Below are positions 40,420 through 51,447 of a stretch of DNA of 64,000 nt, in pieces. The DNA comes from Tillus elongatus (Eukaryota; Arthropoda; Insecta; Coleoptera; Cleridae): positions 83,995,406 to 84,059,405 of the forward strand of contig OZ023267.1 of assembly GCA_964006375.1 (NCBI GenBank), given 5' to 3'. The translations under genes were made by a program, and so were the position numbers. The notes under the pieces were generated by a model, which saw nothing but the letters and a program-made list of their open reading frames with translations, was not told the origin of the DNA and searched no databases. Position 1 is the stretch's first letter; each line of letters begins with the position of its first letter.

Positions 40420-42457
40420 AAGGTTTATTGTAATAATTTTATATTTATTTTATATTATTTAGATTATTATTTGTATAATTTTATGTTATCTCATATAAAT
40501 AATCACCCTGTAGATGTGTAAACCTTTTTGGTTGGTTTTGTATTTTTTCTATTGGTACAATTTTAGGGATGATATTATTTTATTGATTGTAATTTTACAT
40601 GTAACTAGAAACCTTTTTATATTGATAATTTACACAATGTTTATGGATGCCCTGTAGATTTTATAGTGTATATTTTTTAGCTGAATAAAATGTTTATGAC
40701 TGGTGTTTGAATTTTAATTTAGATCAGTATATATATTTGTCATATTAAAGCTAGCTTCAGTGTAATATGGGTTGCCTACCCCTCTACTATATTATAGGTA
40801 TTTATGCCAAATAAATTGTAATCAAATAAGTAATGTACTTACTTTGTCTCAGTCGTGGATTCTGCTAAATAGGGGGAAAGAAATAGCCTGCAAATATGCA
40901 ATGAACCTTATTTTTGGGTCTTATTAAATTTTCTCAAAGAATTATGTTTTTAGAAAAATTTTCATAACAACTTTTATTGGACACAATTTTTAAATTTAAA
41001 CCTAAACGGATCCGTTGTTATAACTCTCAATCTTACTCATTATCTAAATGATTAATATTATTTCACAGAATTTCGGCTGATTTTCAAATGTTCGTTACAA
41101 ACTAAAATGGCTTTCCGACCTGCGATCCTGACTCCCTCTAAGTTCTTAACTTTGAACTTTGGTGAAATGTAAACTAAGATTTCTGTTTATGTATAAAATC
41201 TTATTTTTCCCATGAATGCTTTTGCTTGACGGTTGATTGACAGAATAGACTGTCTCTTAATTAAAGTAATTTGCCTCCTTGTGCTGATTTAGATAAAATA
41301 AAATAGATTTCAAACCTTGGTTCCTCGCTAGTTGTGGTAGGTATCTTTAAATGTGGTTATTCTTGATATATATACTGTTTATCTTGTAATTTATTACTTT
41401 AAAACTTCTGTTTGTTTCAGTGATACAATGGATCTTCTTTACACGAAATATACTTTAACAATATTTAAATTCTTTGGGAAGCATGAATGACGCTACTCTG
41501 GCGTCTGAATTTATTTAACAACCAACAATAATTCATAACAAAAGCGGAAATCTTACCCAAATTCATCTAATGTTGTTTCCTGTTTGATATCAACGCATCC
41601 TCTCTTAGATTTAATTAATACATTTTTGACAGGTATTCACCCGGTAAGTTTAAATATCATTATTCTTAAAATGACATTTGGCCTAATCTTACTTCTTAGA
41701 CAATCATAACCGACAATAACTTTCAAAACTAAAATAAGTTTATATTTGTTGCACTCTTGATTTGAAAAGTCCCACAACACAAACACTGTCTTTGGTAAAC
41801 TCCAGTTCATTGTTCACATAAAAAAAAAGAACTTATACCTAGGTACATTATACAAAGTGTTTGTTTATTCATTACCTTTAGGTAATTGATTTAGAACATA
41901 ATTCTTAGGTATGTATTTCATGCTTAAGAGTTTGATCTATTTACATATATATTTTTGGCTCTTTTAAATTCATTTAAACTGAGATACTTTTAAAATTTGC
42001 TAAAATTTCAAAACTTTAATTAATGATCATTTTAACAAATTATGGCTTTATATCTTTCATTGCTTATCCAAATAACACTGACTAACAATAATAGAGAATA
42101 TGCTTGTATATTAATGTTATTATTTTGTTTTCTGTTTTAGTGTAAAGTAAAATATGTCGAACGATGTGGATATGTATACAATCTACAGAGAACCCATATG
42201 CATCACGTGTAAACCGTAAGTATTGTACTTACTACTGACCAGTGGTCCTACTATAACCCCCCTAACCCCCCATTGCTAAGCTGACCCCCCATTTTTGTAG
42301 GTCTGACTATTTACATTATTGAAACAATAATCGGAACTTCATCATACTAGTTTCCGTAAGGGTTTTCATTTTTGTTTTATAGAAATTTATATGGCCTTTG
42401 CATTATGTACACTCTAATGTACTAACAGTTTATAATGTGCAATTTCCCAGAATAACA
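40420..42457 (-). repeat. Gypsy 3' LTR (about 2 kb), inverted copy of 27446-29590
   Basis: Lies directly downstream (minus strand) of the integrase ORF, as a 3' LTR should. A plausible LTR start on the minus strand is TGTTATTC at 42457, preceded by a G-rich tract (GTGGGG), a candidate polypurine tract. Homology with 27446-29590 runs nearly the whole length. Confidence 0.65.
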
Positions 42458-42544
42458 CCCCACAATTTTGCATGCATTATTTCGATTCTCGAAAGTAATG
42501 CAAGCAAAATTTACATACGTGCGGTTAATTTATTTTCATTGTTA

Positions 42545-43025
42545 TTAATAGAAGTTGAATATATCTTGTATATTGAATATTCCTCTAATTTTTCCTGTGA
42601 TTGGGTCTTTGATTTCACAACTATTAACTGGGTTTTCGGTTGTGATCTCGTATGGACCCTCAAATGGCATCATTAATTTGGCACTGATATTTTTCTTATA
42701 GTTCGAGGTTCGCAATGCCCTTATGATTACTAAATCTCCTCTTTTAAATGTCGATTTCTTAGATTTCTTTTTCAAAAACCTTTTTACACATTTACCTGCT
42801 CTTCTCTCATTTAATTTATTGACCATTTCTACTACTTCTTCGTAGGTTTTACTATTTTGTTGGAGCGATTTTCTTTCAGGCATGATACCTTTGAATAGAT
42901 AAATCGGTGATTGTCCAGTCATTGTAAGTGGACTATTATTAAGTAATTCCTCTATTATACTTAGCTTATGTTGCCACTTTCGGTGATCGCTGTGTACCAT
43001 TATCCTCAAATACTTGTTAAGTTCT

Positions 43026-43123
<98 letters not shown>

Positions 43124-43625
43124 AGAAATGTTTGATTGTGTATGACGAATACTTGTAAATCGTAATGTCACTTGGTTTTGTTGACAAAATCATTTAAAAC
43201 GTTCTGACTGGAAACATGGTGCATTGTCAACAATACAGAACTCTGGACTGCCTACGGTTTGAAAATAATTTCTCAATGAATCACTTAACGTTTGTTCTTA
43301 CACATGGATATAACTTAACAAATTTCGAAAATAGATCTACTACGACTAATATGTGCTTGTTGCCTTGATAGCTAGGTATTAGATCAGATAAGAAATCTAT
43401 GGCTATAATCTCCAATGGTTCCCTTGCTATGATTGATTTAGGGCTATTTTGATATCTGAGATTCTTCCATTTTCCCAACTGACATGTGGCACATTTTCTC
43501 ACTCGTTCCTTAATTACTTTGTAGTCGTTTATTGTAATATAATTTTTTTGAAATGTCAGCCATAGTTTTCTAGCACCCATATGACAGTTTTCTGTATGTA
43601 GTTGATCAATGACTTTATAGGCCAA
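42545..43625 (-). pseudogene. Gypsy integrase, broken and carrying an in-frame (TA)n
   Basis: The minus-strand piece 43625-43281 has the zinc-binding domain (HTENCHMGARKLW, then CATCQLGKW) and the first catalytic Asp region (EIIAIDFLSDL). Decayed frame at 43270-43180 contains VDNAPCF around the second Asp. The piece 43171-42545 contains RHTQSNISEI, then a Tyr-Ile run encoded by (TA)n, then QELNKYLRIMV with the expected catalytic Glu, and a C-terminal KRGDLVIIRAL chromatin- or SH3-like region. Stops and the microsatellite insertion make it non-functional. Confidence 0.85.
43028..43120. repeat. (TA)n microsatellite inside integrase coding sequence
   Basis: 93-bp TA run that keeps the integrase reading frame open on both sides, inserting about 31 Tyr-Ile residues just before the catalytic Glu region. 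Confidence 0.95.
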
Positions 43626-43829
43626 GTTATTAGTAATTACATATTTCTCATCGTCAATCGGTCCTTTTACATTTATATTTTGGCAAATTCTATAGCCTCA
43701 TTTTTCTTTCTCGGATAGGTTTAATTGATCTTGCGTTATCTGATGTAGTGAAAAGATTCCTTGTTTATCCTTCAGTATATTCATTCCTATTCTTATTCTC
43801 TTTTCTTGTTCTTTCTTGTTGATATCATT

Positions 43830-44741
43830 TTACCTCGTTAAAGCGTCTGCTATAATATTTAGCTTTCCCGGTATATACTTGATGGTAAATTTGTATTCTT
43901 GTAGCAATAAGGCCCATCTATGTACTCGGTTGTTCACTAATTTGTTATTCATTATATGTATTAACGACAAATGGTCTGTTTCTATTATGAATTCATTTCC
44001 GAGCAAATAAAATCTTAACTTCGTCACACAAAATATAATGCTCGCCAATTCTAGCTCGGTAACGGAATATCCCCTTTCATGTTTCTTTGTCACCCTTGAA
44101 ACGAACGATATTGGAACCTCTATGCCATCTTGATCTTGCAAAAGAACTCCAGCGAATCTATTTAGCGAAGCATCAGTTCTCAGAGTAAATGCTTGATCAT
44201 ATCTAGGATGATATACCTCTAAATTCTTCGTAAATTCCTTTTTTATTTTGCAAAAAGCCTCTTCATGCTCGACCCCCCATTTCCATTTGACATCCTTTTT
44301 CAGTAATCTCAACAAAGGTAACATTTTATTTGAGAGATCTGGAATCAATCTTTTAAAATAGTTCAGTACCCCGAGAAATCCTCGTAATGCCTTTAAGTTT
44401 CTTGGTCGATTATATTCCAATATACTCTTGACTCGATCTTCGTCCATTTTAACTCCTTTGTCGTTCAGTTCGTATCCCAAATATTTGACTTGCATTTTGC
44501 AGAAATGGCATTTCTCTAAGTTTACCTTTAAACATTCTCTGTCTAACGCTCTCAAAACAATGTCTACATGTCTGTAATGATCTTCAATGGTCTTGGAGTA
44601 AATTAATATGTCATCGACATAATGTAGTACAAAATCTTCAAATTTGTCTAAGATTTTGTGTAATGCTTTAACCAGAGCAGAACAAGCTGATTGAATTCCA
44701 AATGGGGTTACAGCAAATCGATATACTGAACCATCTATCAT
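43830..44741 (-). pseudogene. Gypsy RT (palm to thumb) and RNase H
   Basis: 303 residues on the minus strand. In order: FAVTPFGIQSACSALVKALH, the catalytic box FVLHYVDDILIYSKT (YVDD), thumb VKYLGYELNDKGVKMDEDR, and a tether. RNase H follows with TLRTDASLNRFAGVL, YSVTELELASIIFCV and IIETDHLSLIHI, ending in the IPGKLNIIADALTR connection motif. It is separated from the upstream RT fingers by one in-frame stop near 44775. Well preserved otherwise. Confidence 0.9.
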
Positions 44742-44774
44742 AAAGCCTGTGTACTCTCTACATGATTCTTCCAG

Positions 44775-45758
44775 TTATATCAACCAAAAACTATGTTTTA
44801 AATCTACTTTTGAAAAAATATTTGCACCCGTTATACTTCCGAAAATACTTTCTATTCCTACTGGTGAACTATATTGTGGAATTGACAATTTATTAACATT
44901 TCTAGCGTCTAAACACAATCTTATTCCCCCATCTGCCTTTTTTACTACAACTATTGGGTTTATATATGGAGTATCACTTCTTTCTATTATTCCTTGCTCT
45001 AACATGTTATTTATTTCCTGGTGTACTTGCTTCTGATATTTATATGGAATCGGATACGTTTTTGATTTAATATTTGCTATCTCTTTTACTTTAAATTGAT
45101 GCACATGACCAACAGCTACTCGACTAGTTTCATCGAACAAACTTTCATAATTACATAATATATTCTTTATTTTTCTATCATATTCTTTATTTTCATTTAT
45201 TATTTCTTTTATATTATTTTCTTTATATTCTTTCATATAATCTATACTATTTATATAATTCATATTTTCATTTTCAATACTTTTTTCTTCACATTTATTC
45301 ACAACTTCGTCAGTCATATGCACTATTTCATTGTCGATAATTACAATATTCCTTTCGTAATCTATAGCATTATTTTCATTTAATATATCTGCTCCCATTA
45401 CTACATCAAATTCCAAACCTTCTATTATTAATAAATTAACGTTGATTTCCTTTTCACTTTCGTTAAATTGTAATTTTCCCATTATTGCCTTCGATACTTC
45501 ACAAATATTTCTTCCCCTCGCATTTATTAGTGACACTTTTGGTATATTATAACTTAATTTGTTTAATTTTAATTGGTCTATTATATTGCTACTGATGATT
45601 GACGCATTTGATCCAGAGTCCACCATTATTTTCACCATTTTGTTTTGGAAGTTTGCTTTTACAAAAACTAATTTATTTTTATTTTCAAGGATTTTCTCAT
45701 TTTCTAATTTTATAAATTCTCTCGGGTGACTATACTGTATGACATTATTTACAAACAA
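44775..45758 (-). pseudogene. Gypsy protease and RT N-terminal part
   Basis: 327 residues on the minus strand. The protease active site IMVDSGSNASIIS (DSG) is near residue 46, with flap and VVMGADILNENN downstream. The RT start follows (TYPIPYKYQKQVHQEINNML, then PIVVVKKADGGIRLCLDARN, then FSKVDLKHSFW). The frame stops at a TAA just past the last motif, where the palm should continue, so this copy is interrupted by nonsense. Confidence 0.9.
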
Positions 45759-45766
45759 AGGGGCGC

Positions 45767-46339
45767 TTATTCTAAAAAATTTTGGCTGGGTCCATGTATC
45801 TGTGCTGCGACTTCAATTCGGTTTTGCTCTTCAATTTGTTGTGGTATATTATTTGCCATTGCACAATTTCTTATTTGGCCGCCTGGATTAGGGTATTGAC
45901 GGTTATTGTTGTCATTTGTCCTGGGTATCTGTGTTCTTCCTTGTTGGTAATTGTTGTTATACCTGTGTTGCCTCTGATCTTGTCTAGTGTTGTAATTAAT
46001 GCCTTGGTCATTTCTGTTTCTATCCCTGTTTTGATACTGATAATTTCTTGGGTTTACATTGTTGTTCGATACCCCAGGTCTTGCTTCATTCTGGTTGTAT
46101 CGTGGCCTATTTTCATACGTGTTACCTCCATATGTTGGATTTTCTTGATAATTTGGTCTTCTGTAGTCTGGTTTGTTTTCACCCTTATTTCTTATATTTC
46201 TTGTTCTTAGGGTTCTTTCAATTCTTGTCAAATATGTTAACAGTTGCTCTATCGTTTTGATATTATTTATCGCAATTGTCTCCGTAATCTGGTTTTCGAA
46301 ATGTCTGGAGATATACATGACTATTTCTTCTTCCTCCAT
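45767..46339 (-). pseudogene. Gypsy gag C-terminal part, Asn/Arg/Gln-rich nucleocapsid
   Basis: 190 residues. The start is capsid-like (FENQITETIAINNIKTIEQL), followed by a low-complexity basic tail rich in Asn, Arg, Gln and Tyr with no CCHC zinc knuckle. Such zinc-less basic nucleocapsid regions occur in some insect gypsy gags. It ends 8 bp before the protease frame opens. A frameshift separates it from 46389-46767. Confidence 0.75.
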
Positions 46340-46388
46340 TCTCAGGTGTAGGTACTGTACTGTATTGTATAAATGCAGACAATAGTTG

Positions 46389-46767
46389 CTAAAATCTTGA
46401 TTTCGATTGTAATTGATGGAATCCTCCCCAGTAAAATTTCATAAAAAGATGTTCAAATTCTTCTACGTTGTGGATTTCATTTTCTCTACTGGAAAACCAT
46501 AGTAAAGGATTTCCTACCAGCTGCATCCTTATCACGTCTTTTACATCGTTGATATCAGTTATATATCGTACTTTGTTTCTTATGCTTTTGATAAACACTC
46601 TGGGGTGTAATTTGTTTATATTTCCATCAAGTTTTGTTCCTGTATCCATATTTAGTGGCATACTGTAGCTTCTGGTGTATTGGCTGTTTATTTTGTTGAT
46701 GATTTCTTCTCTCGTCTTGCCAATTTGCTCCTCTGTTTTCTTTTTTATGTGTGTTATTTCCGCCTAT
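46389..46767 (-). pseudogene. Gypsy gag capsid-like middle part, 5' truncated
   Basis: The minus-strand frame runs from about 46767: a coiled-coil-like segment (KKTEEQIGKTREEIINKIN) leads into the capsid-like region (LHPRVFIKSIRNKV, NPLLWFSSRENEI, FEHLFMKFYW). No N-terminus is present: homology to the gypsy element stops at about 46767. The fitting N-terminal gag fragment lies at 29772-30159 on the opposite strand. Confidence 0.75.
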
Positions 46768-47791
46768 ACGTCCGGTTGATACTAGCTCACTCTCTCAGTT
46801 ATACACGCTTCCCTTTAACAGGTGGCGGGTCAACAGGTGCGCATTACGACCGGCATTTAAATTCTGCCGCCGTGGCCAATTTAGAACCCCTGGCTTCATT
46901 GAAAGTCGGATTGCTAGCAGGAAGACCTTTACAGTATTCGAAGAGAAGAATTGATTGTGCATCCGTCAGGATGGCTCTCTGGTTTGACCGGTGCTTAACA
47001 TTTCTGTAGGGAACAAGGGTTTACTGACTGTCTGCAAGAGTCTCAACGTGTAGGCATAAGAAAAATAAAAATAAAAATTAAAATCAACGAGAAAGAATTA
47101 TACAGCAGAAGCACACAATCCAGGAATAAACGGGTGCCTGCCCTGCCCTTTAGGAGCACTACATGGGCCAAATAACAAGATTTCCCGGCCATGAATAACC
47201 AAATTAATGCCCGTACCATTCGCTGCCCCAGGCATTCCTGCTCATTATTAACACACTGACCACAACAAATGGGCCACCCCACACACCTTAATGTAAGCAT
47301 AACTTAGTGACTATAACAATGAAACGGCCCTCATATAATAACTTAAATGTAACTTAAATACTAAGGCAACTAGTGGCAGAAAATGTCAAACATGTTTCAC
47401 TAATCACAAATGTACAATAGTTTAACTCACCCTCCTGTCCAAATGCATGACCTCTCGTCACTCATGTCCCGTCAAATGACGACAAACACCTCTCGATGTC
47501 CTGCTTCCCAGAAAACTTTGATTTGAGTTTTTTCACTAACACCCTTACAGAATGTTCTGTCAGACGGCATTCATGTATTGTGACTCTGGCATGATACTTG
47601 AAACTCATACCTCTAAACATGGGACGTGGTCAGGATGGGTCATAGCCGTACAGGGATCGTGACCAGTTCACGCCCGCGAGAGAAGGCCCTGTTCCTTCCC
47701 CTATTTACCGCCTTTTCTCTTTTTTATTATACACCGCACGAAGAAATTCGACAGGGCACGTACACACCTCACAGTTGTCCACGCAGTTTAT
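46768..47791. other. Unassigned spacer between two LTR elements
   Basis: Base composition is more balanced than the surroundings. ORFs are short and not recognisable. It may be internal or 3' remnant sequence of the LTR element whose gag starts at 47792, but no pol motif is visible. Confidence 0.4.
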
Positions 47792-48659
47792 TTAATTCGA
47801 CTCTTTGGAGTTTCCCGACGCCGGAGTGAACTGTATTGCATTCACATGGCGGGAATGGCGATTCTCAGGCACGGAATAGGGCGCAGCTCGGGCAGGTCTC
47901 GCATGGTGGACCCGCATGTGCTCGTCTCGGTTCAACCCCATCGGGGAATTTATTCGGAACATCACTATGTTTTCCTGATACTTTAAGAACTCAGCCGCTT
48001 TGGTTAGGGATACCTGATCTGTTAAATGCCATAGCGACTGTACTTGCACCGGAAAGTGGCGCATGAATGGTTCCACCAAGCTTACCTCTAGAATTGGGGT
48101 GGTAAGAAGCCTAGCCAAACTGACATAGTAGGCAAAATGTTCCGACATACTGCGTTTCTCTGACCAAATGGTCGTTTGTATAAGATGCCTAAGCTTGTCT
48201 TGTTCAAGCGAAGACCAAAATGTATTTAGAAAATTGCGGCGGAAGTCTGCGTACTCAACCCACTGCGAATTATATATGCTTGCCCAGTTTCTAGTTGGGC
48301 CTTCTAGGCACCCCAGCACCAAGTCGAGTTTTTGTGACTCAGATGTGCGCATCTTAGTAAAGAAGTATCGAGACAGATCCTCCAAGAAGTGAACCGGGGT
48401 GTCTCTCGGGGACTGGAGAACTTGAGAGGTGGCTCAAGATGCGAGACCACTATCTGGGAAGCGGGAATAGATGCCGTGGGACTGCGGTCACCACGGGGAG
48501 TGCCTCGGAAGTTCTGCGTATTTGCACGAATTTCGTTCCTCAGGGACTCAAAGCCTTCTCTAGATGATCGAGGCTGCTGCTGCAGCTCGAGTGACATTTC
48601 AGTAAATGTATTTATGCCTTGCGACAGAATCTCACGTTGGGTTTCATACGCAACCGTTT
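47792..48659 (-). pseudogene. LTR retrotransposon gag, interrupted by the virus-like element
   Basis: Minus-strand frames 48597-48304 and 48385-47792 together resemble a gypsy-type gag: an N-terminal Gln/Arg-rich region, then EDLSRYFFTKMRTSESQKL, NWASIYNSQWVEYADFRRNF, and MSEHFAYYVSLARLL with HFPVQVQSL. A frameshift near 48390 separates the two frames. The reading frame also extends upstream to the 48660 junction. The 5' side of the same locus is at 60537-61010, displaced by the 11.9-kb insertion. Confidence 0.7.
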
Positions 48660-48665
48660 GTCTTT
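48660..48665. repeat. Target-site duplication, left (GTCTTT)
   Basis: GTCTTT directly abuts the left terminal inverted repeat, and the identical six bases follow the right terminus at 60531-60536. Six-base duplications are the hallmark of Polinton/Maverick-type integration. Confidence 0.9.
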
Positions 48666-48710
48666 AGTAGATAGTGCGACACCTGGGCTCACCCTCTCCA
48701 CTTTTTTTCT

Positions 48711-48741
48711 GCGCATGCGTGATGACGTCACGCGCATGCGC
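48711..48741. other. Near-palindromic terminal hairpin, left
   Basis: GCGCATGCGTGA, then TGACGTCA overlapping at the centre, then CGCGCATGCGC: a 31-bp imperfect palindrome 45 bp from the terminus, with a perfect TGACGTCA (CRE-like) core. The same palindrome is in the right repeat at about 60455-60486. It could fold as a hairpin at a replicating end or bind a bZIP factor. Both roles are inference. Confidence 0.7.
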
Positions 48742-48749
48742 TGTAGGGT

Positions 48750-48870
48750 GACATTTGACAGCTGGCCTGTCAGCTGTCAACGTCAGGTGTCAGACCTGTC
48801 AGTTGTCAGCTGTCAGATGTCAGATCTGCCCTGTGTGACAGCTGTCAAATGTCAGATGACGTCACAAGCG
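48750..48870. repeat. TGTCAG/CAGCTG iteron-like cluster, left end
   Basis: Dense imperfect repeats of CTGTCAG, GCTGTCA and GTGTCAGA motifs, many centred on CAGCTG. The mirrored cluster is at 60325-60445 in the right end. The same CAGCTG core recurs near rep (53015-53085) and in the 13-bp array (56915-57600). Confidence 0.8.
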
Positions 48871-49539
48871 TTCCAAGATGGCTGCCCTGTGATAGACAGC
48901 CGCAACCCGGGTCTCTATGGAACTGTCTTATGTCAGATGTTCCGTCTGACCTGTACAGAGAGATATCTACAAGTCAGGTCTCCATGTGTGTTTGTCGAAT
49001 ACCAGCTGTCTGATTGTTTATTAAGGTTATGTTCGTATACAGACTGATTACCAAGCATCTGTTTGTTTATTAAGGTTATGTATTTGTTTATTAAGGTTAT
49101 GTTCACACACGTGTTGATTACCAATCATCTGTTTGTTTATTAAGGTTATGTTTGTATTTGTTATGTCGTCAACGTGTTATCTGTTTGTTTATTAAGGTTA
49201 TGTTTGTATTTGTTTCTTAAGGTTATGTTCACACACGTGTTGATTACCATTCATCTGATTGTTTGTTAAGGTTATGTTTGTATTTGTTATTTGAATGCAA
49301 ACAGACATGATAATACAAGAGTGTACTTACATACAACAAGAGACGTCATCCTTCTTTCACAGCTTAACACACACACTACTGAACAGGTGTCTTCTGTGTT
49401 GAGGAAACAGACAGACAGACAACTGATTGCCATTGTTAAAGCTTGTACATGCTGTTTGAAAGGATATAACACACGTCATGACAGTTCGAAGTCTTTGCTT
49501 AGACTGACAGATGTATGTGTATTTGAAAGAAAAGCATTC

Positions 49540-49640
49540 GCCTGAAATTAGATTTGAACCCACGAACCTCGAATCGGGCATAGACAGCTTTCTCAGATAT
49601 ACACTGTCCCTAAACCAATAGCTCCACAGACGCACACGAT
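49540..49640 (-). other. tRNA-like segment in left terminal repeat
   Basis: On the minus strand: a D-arm-like GAGCTATTGGTTTAGGGACA (A-box-like) and, about 50 bases on, a B-box-like GTTCGTGGGTTCAAATC. The partner in the right repeat (59635-59725, +) gives a better D-arm pairing (CTAT...ATAG). Acceptor and anticodon stems are not convincing, so I call it tRNA-like only. It could act as a pol III promoter or be a captured tRNA or SINE head. Confidence 0.45.
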
Positions 49641-50410
49641 AAAAGTTTGTTCGCTGTTGTATATAAAACAAAACCTGTTGTTGTTTACATATGAGGTTAG
49701 GTGTTCGTATACATGTTGATTACCAATCATCTGATTGTTTAGTAAGGTTATGTTTGTATTTGTTTATTAAGATTAGGTGTTCGTATACAGGCTGATTACC
49801 CTGCCATCCAATTGTTAGTAAGGTTATGTTTGTACTTGTTATTTGAATGCAAACAGACATAATAAGAAGAGTGTACTTACATACAGCAAGAGACGTCATC
49901 CTTGTTTCACGACTTAACACCCACTGAACAAGTGTCTCTCTCTTGTATTAAGGAAACAAACTGATGTAAGAGAGAGAGAGAGAGAGGCCTTACAAAAGGA
50001 TAAACAACGTTTTACAGTTGTTAACCTTGATCCTGTTTGAGCTTGTCTGTGTATCTGTTTAATATACACAAGAGAGAGGTCCTCTTAAAGGTAAACAACG
50101 TGTCAGTTGATGACCTTGGCGAATGTTATCTTGTGTTATATCTGTTGAATCACCCCTGCAGTCGTGTTTGCGCTTGTCTAGAATACAGACAAAACCCAAA
50201 GGATGACATCATCACATTATTTGTGTTTGTAGAAAAGGCCCCCGCTAACACCTTAAATCGTTCCTATTTCCCATAAGATTCTATGTATTTTAGCCTAATA
50301 TAGAGCTTTTGACACGGTTTCCCATAAGAAACAACGTAATTGTAGACACACACACATTTAGTAAGGTTTCTGTGAAAACAAATATAGTTTTAAAAACAGC
50401 TATTGTGGCA

Positions 50411-50511
50411 GCATATATACATTGGCTACACACACTCTAAAGCTCATTCACAATTCAGTTGTCGTTGAGAAAAGACGTGCTTCAGTTTACTCTACCCAAA
50501 TCTGTTTCAAA
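50411..50511 (+). promoter_or_regulatory. Promoter and 5' UTR of the KilA-N gene
   Basis: TATATA box at 50414-50419. Two initiator-like sites follow: TCATTC at 50444-50449 (32 bp downstream) and the arthropod-type TCAGTT at 50455-50460. The AATTCAGTTG around the latter also occurs at the capsid gene's initiator. The first ATG after either start is 50512. Confidence 0.55.
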
Positions 50512-51447
50512 ATGGCTACATTAAGTGATGTGTGTTACCAGCAAATTAAAGACAACTTCTGGTATGGTCTATTTGGAGACTTTCAACTTATTATCGATAA
50601 AAACACTGGCTATTTTAATGCAACTAAACTGTGTAAGATTGGTGAGAAAAGATTCAGACATTGGTTGGAAAATAAAAAAACTAAAGAGTTGATTGCCTAT
50701 TACAACAGTCGGCTAAAGGAAGAGTTAGGGTTTCAGCACAACGACATGACAAGTGTTTCAACTGAGGGAGCCCACTTAGAGTTATCGCCAGGGAGCCGGA
50801 CTACTAGCCCCCTTAAAACGGAAGCAACAACTCAAGTAATACCAACAACAGCTACATATCTGGTGGACTTTGGTGGGAGACAGGCTGAAAACAACTTGAT
50901 ATCTGGTACATATGTGTGTAAAGATTTAATATTAAATTTGGCTTGTTGGATATCCATTCGGTTCTATGACAAATGCACCCAAATTATTTCTGATTTTTTC
51001 CTAAACGTATTTGATCAGAAATACAGGGACAGCCTAGATGCGATTGAAGTAAAATTAATGGAGATAAATGATGAGGTGCAGCGTATGCGAGAAACAAATG
51101 CTAAAGTCACAGAATATCTTGAAGATATATCCCCAAAGCCAAGTAACCGGGGAAAAATAAGTGTGTTTGGTTTACTTGCAAGAAACGAGAAAGACGCCCC
51201 CTATCCATATCATGCCGTAAGAACACAAAAGAAAAGTTTCCCCAGGGCTGTGAGGAACTTTAAAAATAAACACCCCGACGCCCAAGTGATCCTAAACAAG
51301 CTGTACGATCCAAATTCAGTAAATCTCTTTAACAGAATCAAGACTGAAGTGAAATACCTTACAGCACATAGAAACAACCTACGTATAGCAGATGTACCAC
51401 AAGATAAGTTTGTTCAGGATATTATTGCTTTAAGACATACTTTTTAA
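50512..51447 (+). CDS. KilA-N / MSV199-type protein with DUF3627-like C-terminus
   Basis: 311 residues. I chose ATG 50512 because upstream in-frame codons include no ATG and a TATA/initiator pair sits just before it. Residues ~17-60 form the first half of a KilA-N fold (LFGDFQLIIDKNTGYFNATK). After a Ser/Thr-rich insert of about 60 residues comes the second half (TYVCKDLILNLACW, then CTQIISDFF). A short coiled coil follows, then a C-terminal domain starting SVFGLLARNEKDAPYPY, like the DUF3627 domain paired with KilA-N/MSV199 in insect large DNA viruses. KilA-N proteins bind DNA, so a role in regulation or replication is likely. An AATAAA lies at 51459-51464. The gene is intact here, and its partner in the right arm is a deleted remnant. 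Confidence 0.8.
   Translation: MATLSDVCYQQIKDNFWYGLFGDFQLIIDKNTGYFNATKLCKIGEKRFRHWLENKKTKELIAYYNSRLKEELGFQHNDMTSVSTEGAHLELSPGSRTTSPLKTEATTQVIPTTATYLVDFGGRQAENNLISGTYVCKDLILNLACWISIRFYDKCTQIISDFFLNVFDQKYRDSLDAIEVKLMEINDEVQRMRETNAKVTEYLEDISPKPSNRGKISVFGLLARNEKDAPYPYHAVRTQKKSFPRAVRNFKNKHPDAQVILNKLYDPNSVNLFNRIKTEVKYLTAHRNNLRIADVPQDKFVQDIIALRHTF

Larger units (their letters stand above)
48666..50191 (+). repeat. Left terminal inverted repeat (core, ~1.5 kb)
   Basis: Inverted match to 59153-60530 from the terminus inward. The outer ~200 bp are rich in TGTCAG/CAGCTG motifs. Next comes a block of repeated TTTATTAAGGTTATGTT units (about 49015-49290), a tRNA-like segment (49540-49640), and GA-rich and CCTTGTTTGAGCTTGTC-type blocks. 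Homology breaks at TCTAGAATAC near 50191 and resumes patchily at 50757-50804 and 51416-51786, so the ancestral repeat extended at least to 51786. Confidence 0.9.

Noticed and set aside
45782..46385. Hydrophobic ORFs on the + strand
   Set aside because: Antisense of the Asn/Arg-rich gag nucleocapsid region; the apparent membrane character comes from reverse-complemented Asn/Tyr codons.
48619..49047. 142-residue ORF and its mirror at 60149-60481
   Set aside because: Translates the TGTCAG/CAGCTG repeats of the terminal inverted repeats; no conserved domain, and present only because the repeat is short of stops.
49540..49640. Bona fide tRNA gene
   Set aside because: A and B boxes are visible but acceptor and anticodon stems do not pair convincingly, so it is listed only as tRNA-like.
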